Made by a program: the position numbers and the translations under genes. Positions 41,074-51,328 of a DNA stretch of 64,000 bases are shown here, piece by piece (within the stretch, counting starts at the first letter, position 1; each line of letters begins with the position of its first letter). The notes beneath the pieces are model-generated. The model did no database searches, had not been told where the DNA came from, and saw only the letters and a program-made list of their open reading frames with translations. Source of the DNA: Acinetobacter sp. BY419 (GTDB lineage: Bacteria > Pseudomonadota > Gammaproteobacteria > Pseudomonadales > Moraxellaceae); assembly GCF_019038395.1 (NCBI RefSeq), contig NZ_JAGFXZ010000014.1:1-64000 (forward strand), written 5' to 3'.

Positions 41074-42423
41074 ATGCCAAAAATAAAACCGACGAAATTA
41101 ATTATGGCAGCCGTGATTGCCATTGTGTTAGTCGCTGCAGGGTGGTATTTCCTCAAACCCAAAGAACAGCCTCCGCAATATATTACCACTGAGGTGACTG
41201 TGGGAGACATTGAAAGCTCAGTACTGGCAACCGGAATTTTAGAAGCCACCAAAATGGTCAGTGTCGGAGCGCAGGTTTCTGGTCAGGTCAAAAAAATGTA
41301 TGTGCAATTGGGAGATCAGGTCAAGCAAGGCCAGCTGATTGCCCAAATTGATTCTGTCCGCCAGGAAAACGAGTTAAAAACAGCAGAAGCCAGCATTAAA
41401 AATCAGATGGCCCAACTGGCAGTCAGACAGGCCAATCTGGCCAAAGTTGAAGCTGAGTACAAGCGTCAGCAAGCCATGTATGCACAAGATGCGACTTCAC
41501 GTTCTGAATTAGAATCTGCATTGGCAAGCTATAAAACTGCCCAGGCTGATATCACAGCTATTAATGCACAGATTGAACAGTCACGTTTGACCCTGGCGAC
41601 TGCCAAAGAAGACCTCGGCTATACCCAGATTGTGGCACCGATGGATGGCACTATTGTGGCGATTGTGACCGAAGAAGGTCAAACAGTGAACGCCAACCAG
41701 AGTGCACCGACTATAGTCAAACTGGCCCAACTCGACACCATGACCATTAAAGCTGAAATTTCTGAAGCAGATGTAATGAAAGTCCACAAAGGCCAAACTG
41801 TTTATTTCACGACTTTAGGCAATAACGATAAAAAGATTTACGCCAAACTGCGTCAGGTCGAGCCTGCACCAAATTCGATTAATACCGATTCAAATGCCTC
41901 TGGTTCATCTTCAAGTTCTGCGGTGTATTACAACGCTTTATTTGACGTACCGAATGAAGATGGCAAATTGCGTATTGATATGACTGCGCAAGTTTATATC
42001 ATACTGGATGAAGCTAAAAATGTGCTGACCATTCCAGCCGCTGCGATTCAAAGCTCAAATCGTCCGGCACGTGCCAATCGTGGTGAAGGTTCTCGCGGTG
42101 AAGGCGGTCCGGCATCACGTCCTGAAGCTGAATCGGCTCAAGGCAACCGTCCTGCCGATGAGCGCCCAGCGCGCCTAAACCTGTCTGAAGCGGAACGTGC
42201 GCTGATTGAACAAGGTAAAGCACAGCGTGCCATGGTTCGTGTCTTGCAAGCCGACGGCACTGCAAAACCAACCCCGGTACTGATCGGTTTGAATAACCGT
42301 GCGACTGCACAAGTGATCAAAGGCTTGAAACGTGGTGAGCAGGTAGTGATTGCCGATGGCTCTGATACCTCCAATGATGCAGCAAAACGTGGTGGCAATA
42401 GCCGTGGCCCAATGAGAATGTAA
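41074..42423 (+). CDS. macA: Periplasmic adaptor of a MacAB-type efflux pump
   Basis: 449-residue membrane-fusion protein linking the MacB transporter to an outer-membrane channel. An N-terminal membrane anchor ([16 protein letters not shown]) precedes the barrel and lipoyl parts ([19 protein letters not shown], residues ~66-84), a long alpha-hairpin (about 100-175) and [15 protein letters not shown]. Unusually, a ~50-residue stretch rich in Arg, Gly, Glu, Ala and Pro (about 328-380) is inserted near the C-terminal membrane-proximal domain. It is the first gene of a three-gene operon. Confidence 0.9.
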   Translation: MPKIKPTKLIMAAVIAIVLVAAGWYFLKPKEQPPQYITTEVTVGDIESSVLATGILEATKMVSVGAQVSGQVKKMYVQLGDQVKQGQLIAQIDSVRQENELKTAEASIKNQMAQLAVRQANLAKVEAEYKRQQAMYAQDATSRSELESALASYKTAQADITAINAQIEQSRLTLATAKEDLGYTQIVAPMDGTIVAIVTEEGQTVNANQSAPTIVKLAQLDTMTIKAEISEADVMKVHKGQTVYFTTLGNNDKKIYAKLRQVEPAPNSINTDSNASGSSSSSAVYYNALFDVPNEDGKLRIDMTAQVYIILDEAKNVLTIPAAAIQSSNRPARANRGEGSRGEGGPASRPEAESAQGNRPADERPARLNLSEAERALIEQGKAQRAMVRVLQADGTAKPTPVLIGLNNRATAQVIKGLKRGEQVVIADGSDTSNDAAKRGGNSRGPMRM

Positions 42424-42425
42424 GC

Positions 42426-44402
42426 ATGAATTCACAACAGCAACCTCTCCTCGAGGTGAAAAATCTGGTCCGTGAATTCCCTGCGGGTGAAGGCACTGTC
42501 CAGATTTTAAAAGGGGTCAATCTGGAGATTTATCCAGGTGAACTGGTGGCGATTGTCGGCCAGTCCGGTTCGGGTAAATCGACCCTGATGAATATTTTGG
42601 GTTGTCTGGATAAACCGACCACTGGCAGCTATAAGGTCAAAGGCCGTGAAACCCGAGAACTGGAAGCTGATGAACTGGCACAATTACGCCGTGAATATTT
42701 TGGCTTTATTTTCCAGCGTTATCACCTGCTCGGGGACTTAAGCGCAGCCGGCAATGTCGAAGTTCCCGCAATTTATGCCGGTGAGGATTCATCGGAACGG
42801 CGTGAGCGTGCGGTCAAGATTCTGACCGATTTAGGTCTGGGTGAAAAAACCCAGAACCGTCCGAGTCAACTGTCAGGCGGGCAGCAGCAACGTGTCTCGA
42901 TTGCCCGTGCGCTGATGAATGGTGGTGACGTGATTCTGGCCGATGAACCGACAGGGGCTTTGGACAAGAACAGCGGTATTGAGGTGATGCGTATTTTGCG
43001 TGAACTGAATGCCAAGGGTCATACCATCATTCTGGTCACGCATGACCATAATGTGGCAAAAAACGCGACACGAATCATTGAGATTTCGGACGGAAATATC
43101 ATTTCCGATCAGCCAAATGTTCCTGAAGTCGAAGACGAGCTGGAAAAACAGCCGCTGATCCGTAATGAAAAAAAGAAGATTTCTTCATGGCGTTCCGCGG
43201 TTGACCGTTTGGGTGAAGCCTTCCGTATGGCCTTGCTGGCCATGAATGCGCACCGGATGCGAACTTTCCTGACCATGCTCGGGATTATTATCGGTATTGC
43301 TTCGGTCGTCTCGGTCGTCGCACTGGGCAATGGTTCACAAAAGCAGATCCTGGAAAATATCAGCAGTCTGGGGACCAATACCATTACCGTATTTCAGGGC
43401 CGGGGCTTTGGAGATAATTCCCGCTCCTCACAAGCCAAAACCCTGATTCCAGCCGATGCCGATGCGCTGGCCGAACAGCCGTATGTTGATGGTGTCAGTC
43501 CGTCGGTGAATAGCAGTGTCACGGGCCGTTATAAAGAAATTGAAGCCTCAACCACGATAAATGGCGTCAGTGAAGATTTCTTCTATGTGCGTGGTATGAC
43601 CTTTCAGTCTGGTCAGCCCTTTGACCGCACTAGCGTCATGCAACAGGCACAGGACGTGGTGATTGATACCAACACCAAAAACACGTTCTTTAAGGATGGC
43701 ACCAATCCGGTGGGTCAGGTGATTTTACTGGGTAGCGTGCCGAGCCGGATTATTGGGGTGATCGACGCGCAAAAAGGCATGATGGGCAATAATGACAGCC
43801 TGAATGTCTACCTGCCCTATTCCACCGTGATGAGCCGTATGCTGGGGCAATCCAATGTTCGAAGCATCATCGTGCGAATTAAGGATGAATACCCAAGTGC
43901 AGCAGCTGAAAATGCAATTCTGAACCTGCTGGTACAGCGCCATGGTGCGCAGGATGTGTTTACCCAGAATGCCGACAGTATCCGTGAAACCATCCAGCAG
44001 ACTACAGCGACCATGACCCTTTTGATTTCAGCGATTGCCGTGATTTCACTGGTCGTTGGCGGGATCGGGGTGATGAATATCATGCTGGTGTCAGTGACTG
44101 AACGTACTCAGGAAATTGGGGTACGTATGGCGGTGGGTGCACGTCAAAGTGACATTTTGCAGCAGTTCCTGATCGAAGCGGTGCTGGTGTGTATTTTAGG
44201 CGGTATTTTGGGTGTACTGCTCTCGCTCGGGATCGGCCAGCTGATTACCCATTTTGCCGGCGATACATTCCAGATGGCCTATTCTACGACCTCTATTGTG
44301 GCTGCATTCGTCTGTTCCAGTCTGATTGGGATTGTGTTTGGCTTTATCCCGGCACGTAATGCCGCTCGTCTGAATCCAGTCGATGCACTTTCTCGCGAAT
44401 AA
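42426..44402 (+). CDS. macB: MacB-type ABC efflux transporter (ATPase-permease fusion)
   Basis: 658-residue half-transporter of the MacB family, which drives export of macrolides, lipopeptides or virulence peptides from the periplasm. The N-terminal ATPase has Walker [10 protein letters not shown] (45-53), signature [10 protein letters not shown] and Walker [14 protein letters not shown] membrane helix near 276-300 leads to a large periplasmic domain and three C-terminal helices (FtsX-like). It starts two bases after macA. The real substrate in this organism is not shown by sequence. Confidence 0.94.
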   Translation: MNSQQQPLLEVKNLVREFPAGEGTVQILKGVNLEIYPGELVAIVGQSGSGKSTLMNILGCLDKPTTGSYKVKGRETRELEADELAQLRREYFGFIFQRYHLLGDLSAAGNVEVPAIYAGEDSSERRERAVKILTDLGLGEKTQNRPSQLSGGQQQRVSIARALMNGGDVILADEPTGALDKNSGIEVMRILRELNAKGHTIILVTHDHNVAKNATRIIEISDGNIISDQPNVPEVEDELEKQPLIRNEKKKISSWRSAVDRLGEAFRMALLAMNAHRMRTFLTMLGIIIGIASVVSVVALGNGSQKQILENISSLGTNTITVFQGRGFGDNSRSSQAKTLIPADADALAEQPYVDGVSPSVNSSVTGRYKEIEASTTINGVSEDFFYVRGMTFQSGQPFDRTSVMQQAQDVVIDTNTKNTFFKDGTNPVGQVILLGSVPSRIIGVIDAQKGMMGNNDSLNVYLPYSTVMSRMLGQSNVRSIIVRIKDEYPSAAAENAILNLLVQRHGAQDVFTQNADSIRETIQQTTATMTLLISAIAVISLVVGGIGVMNIMLVSVTERTQEIGVRMAVGARQSDILQQFLIEAVLVCILGGILGVLLSLGIGQLITHFAGDTFQMAYSTTSIVAAFVCSSLIGIVFGFIPARNAARLNPVDALSRE

Positions 44403-44412
44403 GGAATCTGAG

Positions 44413-45828
44413 ATGCAAATGAATTTAACCAAGCTTGCCAGTGCCTTGTTGCTGGGAAGCTCATTGGCCGGTTGTGCCGCCGTGGTAAAAACCCCCTATG
44501 AGTCACCTGCTCTTCAGGTGCCTAACAATTTTCAAAATAACCAGGCTTTAAGCCGGCAGATCCATGCCGACGTCCTGACAGATCAGTGGTGGACTTTATT
44601 TAGAGATCCACAATTGAATAATCTGGTGAATGAAGTTCTGGCAGCCAATAGTGACTTGGCTGTAGCCGGCATTAATTTACAGCAGGCCCGGATTCAGGCC
44701 AGACAAACGCAGAGCCAGCAAGGGGTGCGTATTGGCGATGCCGGACTGACAACACGTAGAAGTTTTGATTTAGAGGATGGTGGTAGTTCATCTGGTTTTG
44801 GGATTAATTATCCAGGTTTAAGCTATGAGCTGGATCTGTTTGGCAAACTGGCCAATCAGACCGAAGCCGCTCGCTGGGAAGCCTTAGCCTCTGAAGAAGA
44901 CTTGCAGGCAACTGCACAAAGCCTGATCGGCACCACGGCGCAACTCTATTGGCAGCTGGCTTATTTGAATGAGCGTTATAGTGTGGTGCAACAGAACCTG
45001 GCGACTGCACAGCGTACTTACGATCTGGTGAATGTTCAATATCGTGCCGGTGCAGTATCTGGCCTCGATCTGACTCAGGCCGAACAGGCAATTCAAAGCC
45101 AGCAGACCACTTTAAGCCAGATTGCACAGCAACGGGTAGAAACGCGTACAGCACTTGCGGTGCTGCTGAATATGCCAGTACAGCAACTCTCGATTCAGGA
45201 ACCACAACGTTTACCCAATATTGCCTTGCCTGCGATTGAAGCCGGCTTGCCTGCAAGCCTGCTGTCTCGCCGTCCTGACCTGAGAGCAACCGAACTGCGT
45301 TTACGCAAGGCCTTGGCCAACAAGGATGCCAACAAAGCCAGTTATTATCCGTCTATCAGCCTGACCGGCAGTTTAAGTACCGGTGTGGGCAGCAGTACGT
45401 CATTGTCTGATGCACTTAAAAATCCGGTTGCAGCCTTAGGTGCCGGACTGAGCTTGCCATTCCTGCAATGGAATGACATGAAGCGTGATTTACAGGTCAA
45501 TGAACTGGAATATGAGAAAGCGATTATCCAGTATCGCCAGACCATGTATGAGGCTTTTGCCGATGTAGAAACCGCCCTGTCGAACCGTACCGAGCTGACC
45601 AAACAGGTCGCATTACAGCAACGTAATGTCGAACTAGCTGAACGTACAGAGCGTCTGACTGAAGTGCGTTATCGTAATGGTGCTATAGCTTTGAAAAACC
45701 TGCTGGATGCACAGGAAACTACACGGAATGCCCGGTTGTCTTTGGTGCAAACCCGACAAAACCAATACAATGCCTATGTGACTTTAATGCAGGCACTGGG
45801 CGGGAGTCCCCTCCGGGAATTGCCTTGA
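44413..45828 (+). CDS. Outer membrane efflux lipoprotein (NodT/TolC-like)
   Basis: 471-residue outer-membrane channel subunit of the NodT family. The signal peptide carries the lipobox LAGC, followed by the typical YESPALQVPNNF start. Two OEP repeats of long helices and beta strands are seen, with YPGLSYELDLFGKL and SRRPDLRATELRLRKA. The ATG at 44413 follows AAGGA; the in-frame ATG at 44383 lies inside macB. With macA and macB it would complete a tripartite pump, so the operon codes for all three layers. Confidence 0.9.
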   Translation: MQMNLTKLASALLLGSSLAGCAAVVKTPYESPALQVPNNFQNNQALSRQIHADVLTDQWWTLFRDPQLNNLVNEVLAANSDLAVAGINLQQARIQARQTQSQQGVRIGDAGLTTRRSFDLEDGGSSSGFGINYPGLSYELDLFGKLANQTEAARWEALASEEDLQATAQSLIGTTAQLYWQLAYLNERYSVVQQNLATAQRTYDLVNVQYRAGAVSGLDLTQAEQAIQSQQTTLSQIAQQRVETRTALAVLLNMPVQQLSIQEPQRLPNIALPAIEAGLPASLLSRRPDLRATELRLRKALANKDANKASYYPSISLTGSLSTGVGSSTSLSDALKNPVAALGAGLSLPFLQWNDMKRDLQVNELEYEKAIIQYRQTMYEAFADVETALSNRTELTKQVALQQRNVELAERTERLTEVRYRNGAIALKNLLDAQETTRNARLSLVQTRQNQYNAYVTLMQALGGSPLRELP

Positions 45829-45844
45829 ATCCAGCTAGACTCAT

Positions 45845-45874
45845 AAAAAACCGCTGTTGAACAGCGGTTTTTTT
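45845..45874. terminator. Terminator between the efflux operon and the Sel1 gene
   Basis: AAAAAACCGCTGTT and AACAGCGGTTTTTTT arms; convergent genes lie on both sides, so it serves both strands. Confidence 0.9.
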
Positions 45875-45896
45875 AGTTCGTGTGATTCGAGGAAAA

Positions 45897-47741
45897 TTAT
45901 TGCATTTGCAAATAAGCATTCACATTTTTCAATAATTCATTTGATCGCTCATGCCCAAGCAAACTGCCTTTTTCCAGCCAGTCTCGCGCGATCCCAATAT
46001 CCCGTTCCACCCCAATGCCTTTGGTATATAAACGACCAAGATGACTATAAGCATCCGCATTCACCTGCGCGGCCGCCTGCTGATAATACTGCACGGCTTG
46101 CTCCATACGGGCTTCAACACCTTGACCCTGTTCATAGGCTTCACCCAAAGCATTCAGTGCCACACTATTCTGCTGAACGGCTGCCTTTTGCAGATAGCTC
46201 AAGCCTAAGGCAATATCCTGTGCGATCTGCTGACCTTTAAGATACTTCAAGCCCAACTCCGCCTGTGCCTGGGCATGCCCCAATTGTGCAGCCTGATGCA
46301 GATAGCGGTTTGCCAGCTCTGCATTGTTCACAAAGACAGGATAAACACCTGACAGGGTTTGATAAAGAAACCAGGCAGCTTCTTTCGACCCTTTAGCGAC
46401 AGCCTGATTCAGATACTGAATGGCTTTGTCGCGTGTCGGTAATGGATATTCAGCCAGACTACAAAAACGTCCAACTACATAAATTAAATCTGCCTCAGAC
46501 TGGGCATTGATCTGCCAATATTGCTGTGCCACGCGCTGAATCATCTGGGTAGCTTTGGCAGTGTCTTTCACTGTACCGACACCATTTAAATAACACAGTG
46601 CCAGACCCATCTGGGCATAAAAATAGTCAGGACTGAGCTGGTGGGCAGCCTGATATAACTCAAATGCCTTTTGTGGTTCATTGGCTACTAGGTGCTGTTC
46701 AAAATACAGTGCAGCAATCATGCATAGTGCAGGTATATGCTGGCTATTGGCTGCTTCTGACCAGTAACGAAATGCCATGGTTTCATTTTTTTCGACATAC
46801 CAGCCATGAAAATATGCCAGCCCGATTAAAGTCTTGGCATGCGCATCGGCCTGTGCTTTGGACTGCTGTAACAAATGCTGAAACACACGCTGTCGTTGAT
46901 CGGTATCTATACGACCTTGCAGTACCCCGGCATAATAATCATAAAGACCTTTCTGGTCGCCGAGACGGATACAGCGCTTAATAAATTGCAGCGACTGAAT
47001 CTGGTCATGGGGCAGAATCAGTCCACGCGCATAATAGTCGGCAATCTGCTGATTGGCAGCCAAATGGTCTTGCTGTGCAGCCAGAAACAGATAATGAATC
47101 CCTTGCACTAAATCTTTGGACGCTGAATCTGCCAGATAATACTGGGCCAGCTGATACTGCGAATTGGCATGTCCCTGCCCGGCATTTTGAATCAGCAATG
47201 CCAAGCGCTGTTGTTCAGCCGTCATATCTGTTTGATGACTATCTTTATTATCTTCACTAGAAGAAAGCTCGGTAATACGGTACTGCGCATCCAGATTGCC
47301 GCGTGCTATGGCATGGCGGTACCAGTACAGTGCTTTTTCCTGATCAGCAGACTGATAGCGATGATCATCATGAATCTGCCCCAAATGATAGGCTGCTTCA
47401 TCGCTGCCCAGACGAAAGGCCGTGTCCAGATAACTGATGGCTTTTTCAGTACTTTGTTCATGTCCAAGACCTTGCAGATGCATCAGGCCCAGACCCACAT
47501 AAGCCTGTGGAATTTCCTGTTGCTGGGCAAGACCCTGATAAATCTGATAGGCACGTTCATAATTCGGATGCTCCGGATCCGAACTCAATCGTGCTGCATG
47601 TTTGAGCTGCGCATCAATCTGCTCAATCCATAAATCATGCTGCACGGCTTTGGCCTGATCACGTTTCACCGGATCCGGACGTTTCCACATCCAGATACCT
47701 AAAGCCCCTATCCCCAAAACCAATACCAGCAAAAACCACAT
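45897..47741 (-). CDS. Membrane-anchored Sel1-repeat protein
   Basis: 614-residue protein: an N-terminal membrane helix (FLLVLVLGIGALGIWMW) then a chain of about a dozen Sel1-like repeats, for example AYVGLGLMHLQGLG, AAYHLGQIHDDHRYQ, AQAELGLKYLKGQQIAQD and AYSHLGRLYTKGIGVERD. Such repeats act as scaffolds for protein binding. No enzyme motif was recognised and the partners are unknown. It lies alone between a shared terminator and tcdA. Confidence 0.8.
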   Translation of the reverse strand: MWFLLVLVLGIGALGIWMWKRPDPVKRDQAKAVQHDLWIEQIDAQLKHAARLSSDPEHPNYERAYQIYQGLAQQQEIPQAYVGLGLMHLQGLGHEQSTEKAISYLDTAFRLGSDEAAYHLGQIHDDHRYQSADQEKALYWYRHAIARGNLDAQYRITELSSSEDNKDSHQTDMTAEQQRLALLIQNAGQGHANSQYQLAQYYLADSASKDLVQGIHYLFLAAQQDHLAANQQIADYYARGLILPHDQIQSLQFIKRCIRLGDQKGLYDYYAGVLQGRIDTDQRQRVFQHLLQQSKAQADAHAKTLIGLAYFHGWYVEKNETMAFRYWSEAANSQHIPALCMIAALYFEQHLVANEPQKAFELYQAAHQLSPDYFYAQMGLALCYLNGVGTVKDTAKATQMIQRVAQQYWQINAQSEADLIYVVGRFCSLAEYPLPTRDKAIQYLNQAVAKGSKEAAWFLYQTLSGVYPVFVNNAELANRYLHQAAQLGHAQAQAELGLKYLKGQQIAQDIALGLSYLQKAAVQQNSVALNALGEAYEQGQGVEARMEQAVQYYQQAAAQVNADAYSHLGRLYTKGIGVERDIGIARDWLEKGSLLGHERSNELLKNVNAYLQMQ

Positions 47742-47802
47742 AGCTGCTCCAAAACATTATTTTTGTTCTGTGAATGAATCCGTTCATTCTAAACGCCACT
47801 TG

Positions 47803-47835
47803 AAAAAAAGCACAGATACTGTGCTTTTATTTTTC
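47803..47835 (-). terminator. Terminator of tcdA
   Basis: AAAAGCACAG and CTGTGCTTTT arms around ATA, with T-rich flanks, just past the tcdA stop. Confidence 0.88.
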
Positions 47836-47838
47836 AAA

Positions 47839-48609
47839 TCAGGCTTTTGCTCTTTTACTATCCAGCTTTTTCAGCCCTTCTGCCACGGCAACCATGGCAA
47901 AACTGGAGGTCACCACCACAGCCGAACCATACCCCCCACAGCGCAAACCGGCACTGGCACAGACATCGGCGCTTGAGAACGGATTATCAATTGAATAGAC
48001 ACAGGTTATGCCGAATTTTTCTTTAGGCTTTTTACAGATGCCTTTGCCGCGTAACTGAGCACGCAATTTGGCCAGCATCGGGTCCTGTTCGGTTTTAGAT
48101 AAATCTGCAACACGAATTTTTAGCGGATCCAGTTTACCCCCTGCCCCGCCAGATACAATTAAAGGAATCTTGTTAAAGCGACAATGTAGCATCAGGGCAA
48201 ATTTGGCTTTCACATCATCGATGCAATCTAAAATCAGATCCGGTGTCTGAGCTAAAATTTCTTTGATATTCTCAGGCGTCAGGTAATCATCAATCAGATT
48301 AATTTTAATCCGCGGATTAATTGCACGGCACCGCTCGGCCATAACTTCAATTTTTTCGTGACCTAAGGTCGTGCTCATGGCAGGCAATTGACGGTTAATA
48401 TTCGATGCCGCGACAACATCCATATCGACCAAGGTCAGCTCGCCAATTCCGCTACGCGCCAGAGCTTCTACTGCCCATGAACCTACGCCCCCAATGCCAA
48501 TCACCATCACATGACTTTTTTCATAATGGCTAAAGCTGTCTTCTCCATAAATTTTGGCAACACCCGCGAAGCGGCGCTCATATTCATCGTCTTGAAGCAG
48601 ATCAGTCAT
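47839..48609 (-). CDS. tcdA: tRNA threonylcarbamoyladenosine dehydratase (TcdA/CsdL)
   Basis: Converts t6A37 of tRNA to its cyclic form with ATP. It has 256 residues and is an E1-like ThiF-family enzyme. The nucleotide-binding motif GIGGVGSWAVEAL, LVDMDVVAASNINRQ with the Asp-Arg region, and CIDDVKAK are present, as is the C-terminal AGLRCGGYGSAVVVTSSF stretch typical of TcdA. It is distinguished from ThiF and MoeB by its length and by this C-terminus. No csd partner genes are adjacent. Confidence 0.92.
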   Translation of the reverse strand: MTDLLQDDEYERRFAGVAKIYGEDSFSHYEKSHVMVIGIGGVGSWAVEALARSGIGELTLVDMDVVAASNINRQLPAMSTTLGHEKIEVMAERCRAINPRIKINLIDDYLTPENIKEILAQTPDLILDCIDDVKAKFALMLHCRFNKIPLIVSGGAGGKLDPLKIRVADLSKTEQDPMLAKLRAQLRGKGICKKPKEKFGITCVYSIDNPFSSADVCASAGLRCGGYGSAVVVTSSFAMVAVAEGLKKLDSKRAKA

Positions 48610-48781
48610 AAGTCATCAATAGCAGTTAAATCACGGTTTATTTTAGCAAAGTCAGCATTGTTTTACTGCTTCTAAAATTTCGATACAAAATCCATCAGGA
48701 AAATCAGAAAGATAAATTCAGGAACACTTTATAATTGAATAAAATTTATACATATAATTTTAAATATAGGAGTCAAACCCT

Positions 48782-49030
48782 GTGCTCATCAATGCTCTTT
48801 TGACTCTCAATTTCATACTGATCGCGTTACATTTATATTTCTACAGTAGCCAAAAACAGAAAAACTATGGGTTGAGTATTTTTATTCGTTTGCTGACTTT
48901 AGGCTTGTTTGGCTTTGTGATTCTGGATCGCTATGAAACCCAGACCCATTTGATTTTGGTGCTTGTATCATGGGCTATATTTGAAATCATAGAAGGCCGC
49001 TATAAAAAGAAAAAAACATCAGCACCATAA
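48782..49030 (+). CDS. Small two-helix membrane protein, unknown function
   Basis: 82-residue protein with a GTG start preceded by AGGAG. Hydrophobic segments cover about 4-22 (NALLTLNFILIALHLYFY) and 31-68 (LLTLGLFGFVILDRY and HLILVLVSWAIFEII), probably two or three membrane spans, with a Lys-rich C-terminus. A TATAAT lies about 50 bases upstream. It is not a member of any family recognised here. A shared terminator follows at once. Confidence 0.7.
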   Translation: MLINALLTLNFILIALHLYFYSSQKQKNYGLSIFIRLLTLGLFGFVILDRYETQTHLILVLVSWAIFEIIEGRYKKKKTSAP

Positions 49031-49052
49031 AAAGAGGCTTACGCCTCTTTTC
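49029..49052. terminator. Bidirectional terminator between the small membrane protein and orn
   Basis: AAAAGAGGC and GCCTCTTTT arms with a TTAC loop, between convergent genes. Confidence 0.88.
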
Positions 49053-49064
49053 CATCTATCGGAA

Positions 49065-49622
49065 TTAGTCTTTATTCATGATAAAGAAATATTGACGATA
49101 ATATTTCAGTTCGGCAATTGAATCACGAATGTCATCCATCGCCAGATGCGAGGCATTTTTCTTGAGTCCACTCATGATTTCTGGACGCCAGCGTTTTGCC
49201 AATTCTTTGACTGAAGACACATCCAGATTACGGTAGTGGAAATATTGTTCCAGTTCAGGCATCAGGCGGTGCAAGAAGCGGCGATCCTGACAGATCGAGT
49301 TGCCACACATTGGGGAGGATTTTGGATTGACCCATTTTTTCAGGAATTCAATGGTTTGCTGTTCTGCATCCTGAGCCGTCAATTTACTACGACGCACACG
49401 TTCAACCAGACCTGACTGGCCATGTTGACGGGTGTTCCACTCATCCATTGCATTTAAAAGACGTGCAGGCTGATGCACCGCAAGCACAGGACCTTCAGCC
49501 AGAATATTCAAATTGTCATCGGTTACAATCGTCGCAATTTCAATAATTTGGTCATTGTCTGTGTCTAGACCTGTCATTTCAAGGTCAATCCAAATCAGGC
49601 GGGTATCAGCGGTACTGCTCAT
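49065..49622 (-). CDS. orn: Oligoribonuclease
   Basis: Essential 3'-5' exonuclease that finishes RNA decay by degrading 2-5-mers and also pGpG from c-di-GMP breakdown. It has 185 residues, DEDDh type: [10 protein letters not shown] with the first two acids, [13 protein letters not shown] with the third, and [10 protein letters not shown] with the catalytic His and last Asp. It is divergent from rsgA, with 125 bases between the two starts, as is common in gammaproteobacteria. pGpG turnover makes it functionally relevant to the EAL protein in this window. Confidence 0.96.
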   Translation of the reverse strand: MSSTADTRLIWIDLEMTGLDTDNDQIIEIATIVTDDNLNILAEGPVLAVHQPARLLNAMDEWNTRQHGQSGLVERVRRSKLTAQDAEQQTIEFLKKWVNPKSSPMCGNSICQDRRFLHRLMPELEQYFHYRNLDVSSVKELAKRWRPEIMSGLKKNASHLAMDDIRDSIAELKYYRQYFFIMNKD

Positions 49623-49747
49623 AAATGTGCAATCTTATTGGGTTTAAAAAAAACTATAGTAGCAAATTAATTACATCTTGGGTGTCATTCTAGGGCTGCT
49701 TCATGCTATTTTTGCCATCTGATTTACCCGTTTTTTTTAGGATATGA

Positions 49748-50806
49748 ATGGCCTTAATACGTAAGCGTCGTCTGACAGAGCAACAACAGCGCCGCATTCA
49801 GAAACAACAGAAAACACGTCAAGAAGATCTCGATACCTCCAGTGATCTGGAAGGTTTAGTGGTGCAACACTACGGCCGCCAACTTGAAGTGCAGGCTTTG
49901 TCTACTCCTGACATTCATCCTGAAAAACCGGTGGTACAAGATGGCGAACCTGAACCTTTCTGGAAAGAAATCGAGTTAGGCAGTGTCTGGCGCTGTCATA
50001 CCCGAACCAATCTGGATTTACTGGTCACCGGTGACCGGGTGAAATGGCAAGCCGATCCGAATACCGGTTTGGGAATTATCACGGCGATTCATCCTCGCAA
50101 ATCGTTACTGACCCGTCCTGACCGCTATCACAAGGTCAAACCAGTCGCAGCCAATATTTCACTGATTGTGATTGTATTTGCGCCGCTGCCTGATCCTGCA
50201 CCCGGTCTGATCGATCGCTATCTGGTGGCCTGTGCCGATGCTGATATTCCTGCACTGCTGGTGATGAATAAAGCCGATTTGCTCAAAGAAAATGATCCTC
50301 TGGTGAAGCTGCTACAAGAATATCAAGACCTGGGCTATGAAGTGATGCAGACCCAATCTGATGGTGATCTGACTGCATTATCTAATCGTCTTGCAAATGA
50401 AACCGTGGCCTTTGTCGGTCAATCGGGTGTGGGTAAAAGCACCTTGATTAATGCAATCGTGCCGGATGCAGCGCAGAAAACCAATATTATTTCGGAAAAC
50501 TCAGCACTGGGTCAGCACACCACTACATCTACACGCTTGATCAGTTTTGGTGAAGGCGCTGCCCTGATCGATTCGCCGGGAATTCGTGAGTTCGGCTTGT
50601 GGCATCTGAATTCAGATAAGGTACAAATCGGTTTTCCTGAAATTGAAAACCTGCTTGGACATTGTCAGTTCCGTAACTGTACCCATAAACATGAAAAACA
50701 ATGTGCTTTGCGCCAGGCCGCCGCGGCAGGTGAAATTTTACCGCGTCGACTGGACAGCTATTTACGTTTAATCGACGAAATCACTGAAGCACAGCAAAAA
50801 AATTAA
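49748..50806 (+). CDS. rsgA: Small-subunit biogenesis GTPase RsgA
   Basis: Circularly permuted GTPase that checks the decoding centre of new 30S subunits. It has 352 residues. Motif order is permuted: NKADLL (G4) comes before GQSGVGKSTLINAI (G1) and DSPGIREFG (G3). An OB-fold domain lies at the N-terminus and a zinc knuckle, GHCQFRNCTHKHEKQC, near 305-320. A basic N-terminal tail (LIRKRRLTEQQQRRIQKQQK) fits RNA binding. Confidence 0.95.
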   Translation: MALIRKRRLTEQQQRRIQKQQKTRQEDLDTSSDLEGLVVQHYGRQLEVQALSTPDIHPEKPVVQDGEPEPFWKEIELGSVWRCHTRTNLDLLVTGDRVKWQADPNTGLGIITAIHPRKSLLTRPDRYHKVKPVAANISLIVIVFAPLPDPAPGLIDRYLVACADADIPALLVMNKADLLKENDPLVKLLQEYQDLGYEVMQTQSDGDLTALSNRLANETVAFVGQSGVGKSTLINAIVPDAAQKTNIISENSALGQHTTTSTRLISFGEGAALIDSPGIREFGLWHLNSDKVQIGFPEIENLLGHCQFRNCTHKHEKQCALRQAAAAGEILPRRLDSYLRLIDEITEAQQKN

Positions 50807-50832
50807 TTTTCTTAACCCCTGGCCCTTGAAGC

Positions 50833-50866
50833 GGTGATTTTGATCACCATATTTATGAGCTATACT
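50833..50866 (+). promoter_or_regulatory. CRP/FNR-type palindrome with -10 box before the rhodanese gene
   Basis: GGTGAT-TTTG-ATCACC (50833-50848) contains GTGA-N6-TCAC, the core of CRP/Vfr sites, and TGAT-N4-ATCA, the core of FNR/ANR sites. A TATACT follows at 50861-50866, so the palindrome would cover the -35 region. It lies about 50 bases before the GTG start. Which regulator binds, if any, is not known. Confidence 0.45.
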
Positions 50867-50899
50867 CTTGGCAATTTTAAAATTGTAATTAGGTGAATT

Positions 50900-51307
50900 G
50901 TGGAACGTTGGTTCGAGTTTATGGGGAATCACCCCTTCTTATTTGGAACACTCGCGGTATTAGTGGTTTTGTTCTTCATTGTCGAAGGTCAACGTAACGG
51001 TCGCAAAATTTCTCCGCAATCGCTGGGGATTTTAGTCAAAGCAAAAAATGCCATGCTGATTGACTTACGTGATGCAAAAGACTTCCGTGAGGGTCATATC
51101 AGTGGCAGCCGTAATATTCCATATAGCCAGATTACAAAGCATGTTGAAGAGCTGAAAGCATCTGATCGCCCTCTGGTGTTCATTTGTAACCTTGGACAGG
51201 TGGCTGGTACTGCGCTACAGCAAGTAGGTCATGCCGATGCCTACCGTCTTGATGGCGGCATCAGCAACTGGAAAGCTCAAGGTTTACCTTTGGTGAAAAG
51301 CAAATAA
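50900..51307 (+). CDS. Membrane-anchored rhodanese-like protein
   Basis: 135-residue protein: one N-terminal membrane helix (LFGTLAVLVVLFFIVEG, about 14-30) then a rhodanese domain with LIDLRDAKDFREGHISGSRNIPY, the active-site loop VFICNLGQVAG carrying the catalytic cysteine, and the end RLDGGISNWKAQGLP. It probably transfers sulfur at the membrane. The start is GTG after AGGTGAATT. It is followed by grxC and secB, an order common in gammaproteobacteria. Confidence 0.87.
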   Translation: MERWFEFMGNHPFLFGTLAVLVVLFFIVEGQRNGRKISPQSLGILVKAKNAMLIDLRDAKDFREGHISGSRNIPYSQITKHVEELKASDRPLVFICNLGQVAGTALQQVGHADAYRLDGGISNWKAQGLPLVKSK

Positions 51308-51328
51308 TCCACGAACAGGAGATTGATC

